A stretch of 64,000 nt of DNA from Varroa destructor (taxonomy: Eukaryota > Arthropoda > Arachnida > Mesostigmata > Varroidae). Every line of letters starts with the position of its first letter. The stretch's first letter is position 1. The notes below the pieces were generated by a model, which did not search any database, was not told where the DNA came from, and was given only the letters and a program-made list of their open reading frames with translations. This document shows positions 63,743-64,000 of this stretch, in pieces. The position numbers were made by a program, and so were the translations under genes. Where the stretch lies: the NCBI RefSeq assembly GCF_002443255.2, contig NW_019211456.1, positions 12,484,229-12,548,228 of the forward strand. The letters run 5' to 3'.

Positions 63743-64000
63743 GTTGTCTCACAGATTGGTAATAAGATACTCAAACATAAAACACAGAAAAGCTTATCAT
63801 AACCGCATATCGTTCGGCAATGCCTAGACGTCCCTCTGGTTTTGGTTGACAACCTTATAATTGAAGTTGTTTCCAGCAACAGATTCCTATGCCTATAATT
63901 TGGCTATGTCTCCTTGTGAACACTTCGTTCATGACCGTCTGCTAGACCACTATGATCCATAGCGGATATCTTTGGCACTGCTTTACTATGCGTTCACGGC

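Larger units (their letters stand above)
62036..64000. other. Non-coding stretch to window end
   Basis: Contains one hairpin and two short AT repeats listed separately. Three overlapping plus-strand open frames at 62904-63156 share the same DNA and have no recognised domain. Confidence 0.5.

Noticed and set aside
1..64000. CRISPR array, prophage, operon or rRNA gene
   Set aside because: No regularly spaced repeats, no dense co-directional genes and no rRNA-like conserved stretches are visible; the composition and transposon content are those of a eukaryotic nuclear genome.

Overview
This window reads as draft-assembly DNA from a eukaryote, most likely an invertebrate and plausibly an arthropod; that placement is inference. 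The evidence is a broadly AT-rich composition, many dinucleotide and trinucleotide microsatellites, a decayed mariner-type transposon, a decayed non-LTR retrotransposon reverse transcriptase, tRNA-like relics of the kind that seed SINEs, and two gaps of exactly 100 N. No run of the window shows the dense, adjacent open frames of a bacterium, virus or organelle. I found no intact protein-coding gene that I can name, no rRNA, no convincing functional tRNA and no CRISPR array. Most of the sequence looks intergenic or intronic.

Layout. At 1-16.9 kb there is AT-rich DNA with microsatellites, several short hairpins, a tRNA-Leu/Ser-like relic (about 1.06 kb), one copy of a dispersed repeat (1.3 kb) and another tRNA-like relic (16.8 kb). 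At 22.05-22.87 kb on the minus strand lies a frameshifted LINE reverse transcriptase. From 23 to 44 kb there are mainly simple repeats and palindromes, among them a 24-bp-arm hairpin joined to TA repeats (36.95-37.04 kb) and the second assembly gap (38.6 kb). At 44.11-44.94 kb lies a mariner transposase pseudogene. Its second catalytic Asp is replaced by Arg, yet the DD34D spacing can still be measured. From 46 to 58 kb there is one splice-bounded candidate exon, a very stable 19-bp hairpin (48.58-48.62 kb), the second copy of the dispersed repeat (49.28 kb) and a minus-strand tRNA-like relic (58.2 kb). At 60.62-61.08 kb sits a compact, non-coding, MITE-like element with almost perfect terminal inverted repeats flanked on both sides by the 8-bp palindrome TAATATTA. 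At 61.6-62.0 kb both strands are open over the same DNA, and one of the two frames begins with a signal-peptide-like segment.

The elements do not form a pathway. They are a sediment of transposable elements of different ages: the LINE and mariner are old and broken, while the 60.6-kb inverted-repeat element keeps arms 28/29 identical and may be the youngest. The best candidates for something undescribed are the 439-bp inverted-repeat element, the 27/29-identical repeat pair at 1.3 and 49.3 kb, the tRNA-like relics, and the 48.6-kb hairpin. All coding-exon suggestions are low confidence.
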